Part shown: in pieces, positions 13,345 through 13,396 of the stretch
Position numbering within the stretch: position 1 is the stretch's first letter
Layout: each line of letters begins with the position of its first letter
Origin: Syntrophomonadaceae bacterium
GTDB lineage: Bacteria > Bacillota > Dethiobacteria > DTU022
Length of the DNA stretch: 13,396 nt
NCBI GenBank assembly: GCA_003558195.1
Contig: PWMM01000212.1
Location: 1 to 13,396 of the forward strand
Direction of reading: 5' to 3'
Made by a program: the position numbers and the translations under genes
Notes under the pieces: generated by a model
The model's database searches: none
The model's input: the letters and a program-made list of their open reading frames with translations, nothing else
What the model was told of the DNA's origin: nothing

Positions 13345-13396
13345 GCTTTTCTTTAAGCGCTTGCCAGCTGGGGAACAATGAGCATTTCTTTTAAAT

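Larger units (their letters stand above)
13106..13396. other. 291-base tail after fchA
   Basis: No confident gene is visible. A short hairpin, ATGGC-AAC-GCCAT (13111-13123), directly follows fchA without a T-run. Two repeat copies occupy 13162-13212 and 13294-13344. On the minus strand a frame is open from the right edge to a TAA at 13294-13296 (33 codons), but its end coincides with repeat copy C, so it may not be a gene. Confidence 0.4.

Noticed and set aside
1..13396. CRISPR arrays, tRNA, rRNA, insertion sequences, phage genes, cobalamin or folate riboswitches
   Set aside because: Looked for by eye on both strands; no supporting repeats, cloverleaf, transposase or conserved riboswitch core was seen.

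Overview
The window reads as one strand of a bacterial chromosome from the Bacillota, most likely an anaerobic member of the Clostridia. The signs are a HutP-type RNA-binding regulator (a Bacillota family), strong AAGGAG/GGAGG ribosome binding sites, frequent TTG and GTG starts, base composition near 50% G+C by eye, and several MttB-family methyltransferases, which are abundant in anaerobes such as Desulfitobacterium-type Peptococcaceae. The genus cannot be fixed from sequence alone. All ten confident genes are on the + strand.

Layout, left to right: (1) hutH, histidine ammonia-lyase, cut by the left edge, then a 200-base structured leader with its own candidate promoter and hutP. (2) A 408-base non-coding stretch with a strong hairpin and one copy of a short dispersed repeat. 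(3) mttB paralogue 1 followed by a uroporphyrinogen-decarboxylase-fold (MtaA/MtbA/MtgA-like) methyltransferase. (4) A 420-base gap holding one doubtful small ORF, then a three-subunit molybdenum hydroxylase of the xanthine/CO dehydrogenase family in the order large (Mo), medium (FAD), small (2Fe-2S), closed by a good intrinsic terminator. (5) Two tandem, overlapping mttB paralogues (2 and 3). (6) fchA, a formimino/methenyl-tetrahydrofolate cyclodeaminase-cyclohydrolase, behind an extended -10 promoter. (7) A 291-base tail with two more repeat copies.

The genes share a one-carbon and nitrogen theme. HutH removes ammonia from histidine. MttB-type proteins move methyl groups from quaternary or tertiary amines to a corrinoid protein, and UroD-fold partners pass them on to a thiol or tetrahydrofolate. 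FchA handles C1 units at the methenyl/formimino-tetrahydrofolate level, the folate step of the clostridial histidine pathway. The molybdenum hydroxylase would oxidise a heterocycle or aldehyde. A reasonable but unproven reading is an island for degrading an N-methylated, histidine- or imidazole-related compound. No corrinoid protein, RamA-type activase, urocanase, imidazolonepropionase or molybdenum-cofactor insertion protein lies inside the window.

The points most worth checking are the shared cysteine at the pyrrolysine position of all three MttB paralogues, the probable non-canonical start of mttB1, the dispersed repeat found after both hutP and fchA, and the combination of hut, MttB and molybdenum hydroxylase genes itself.
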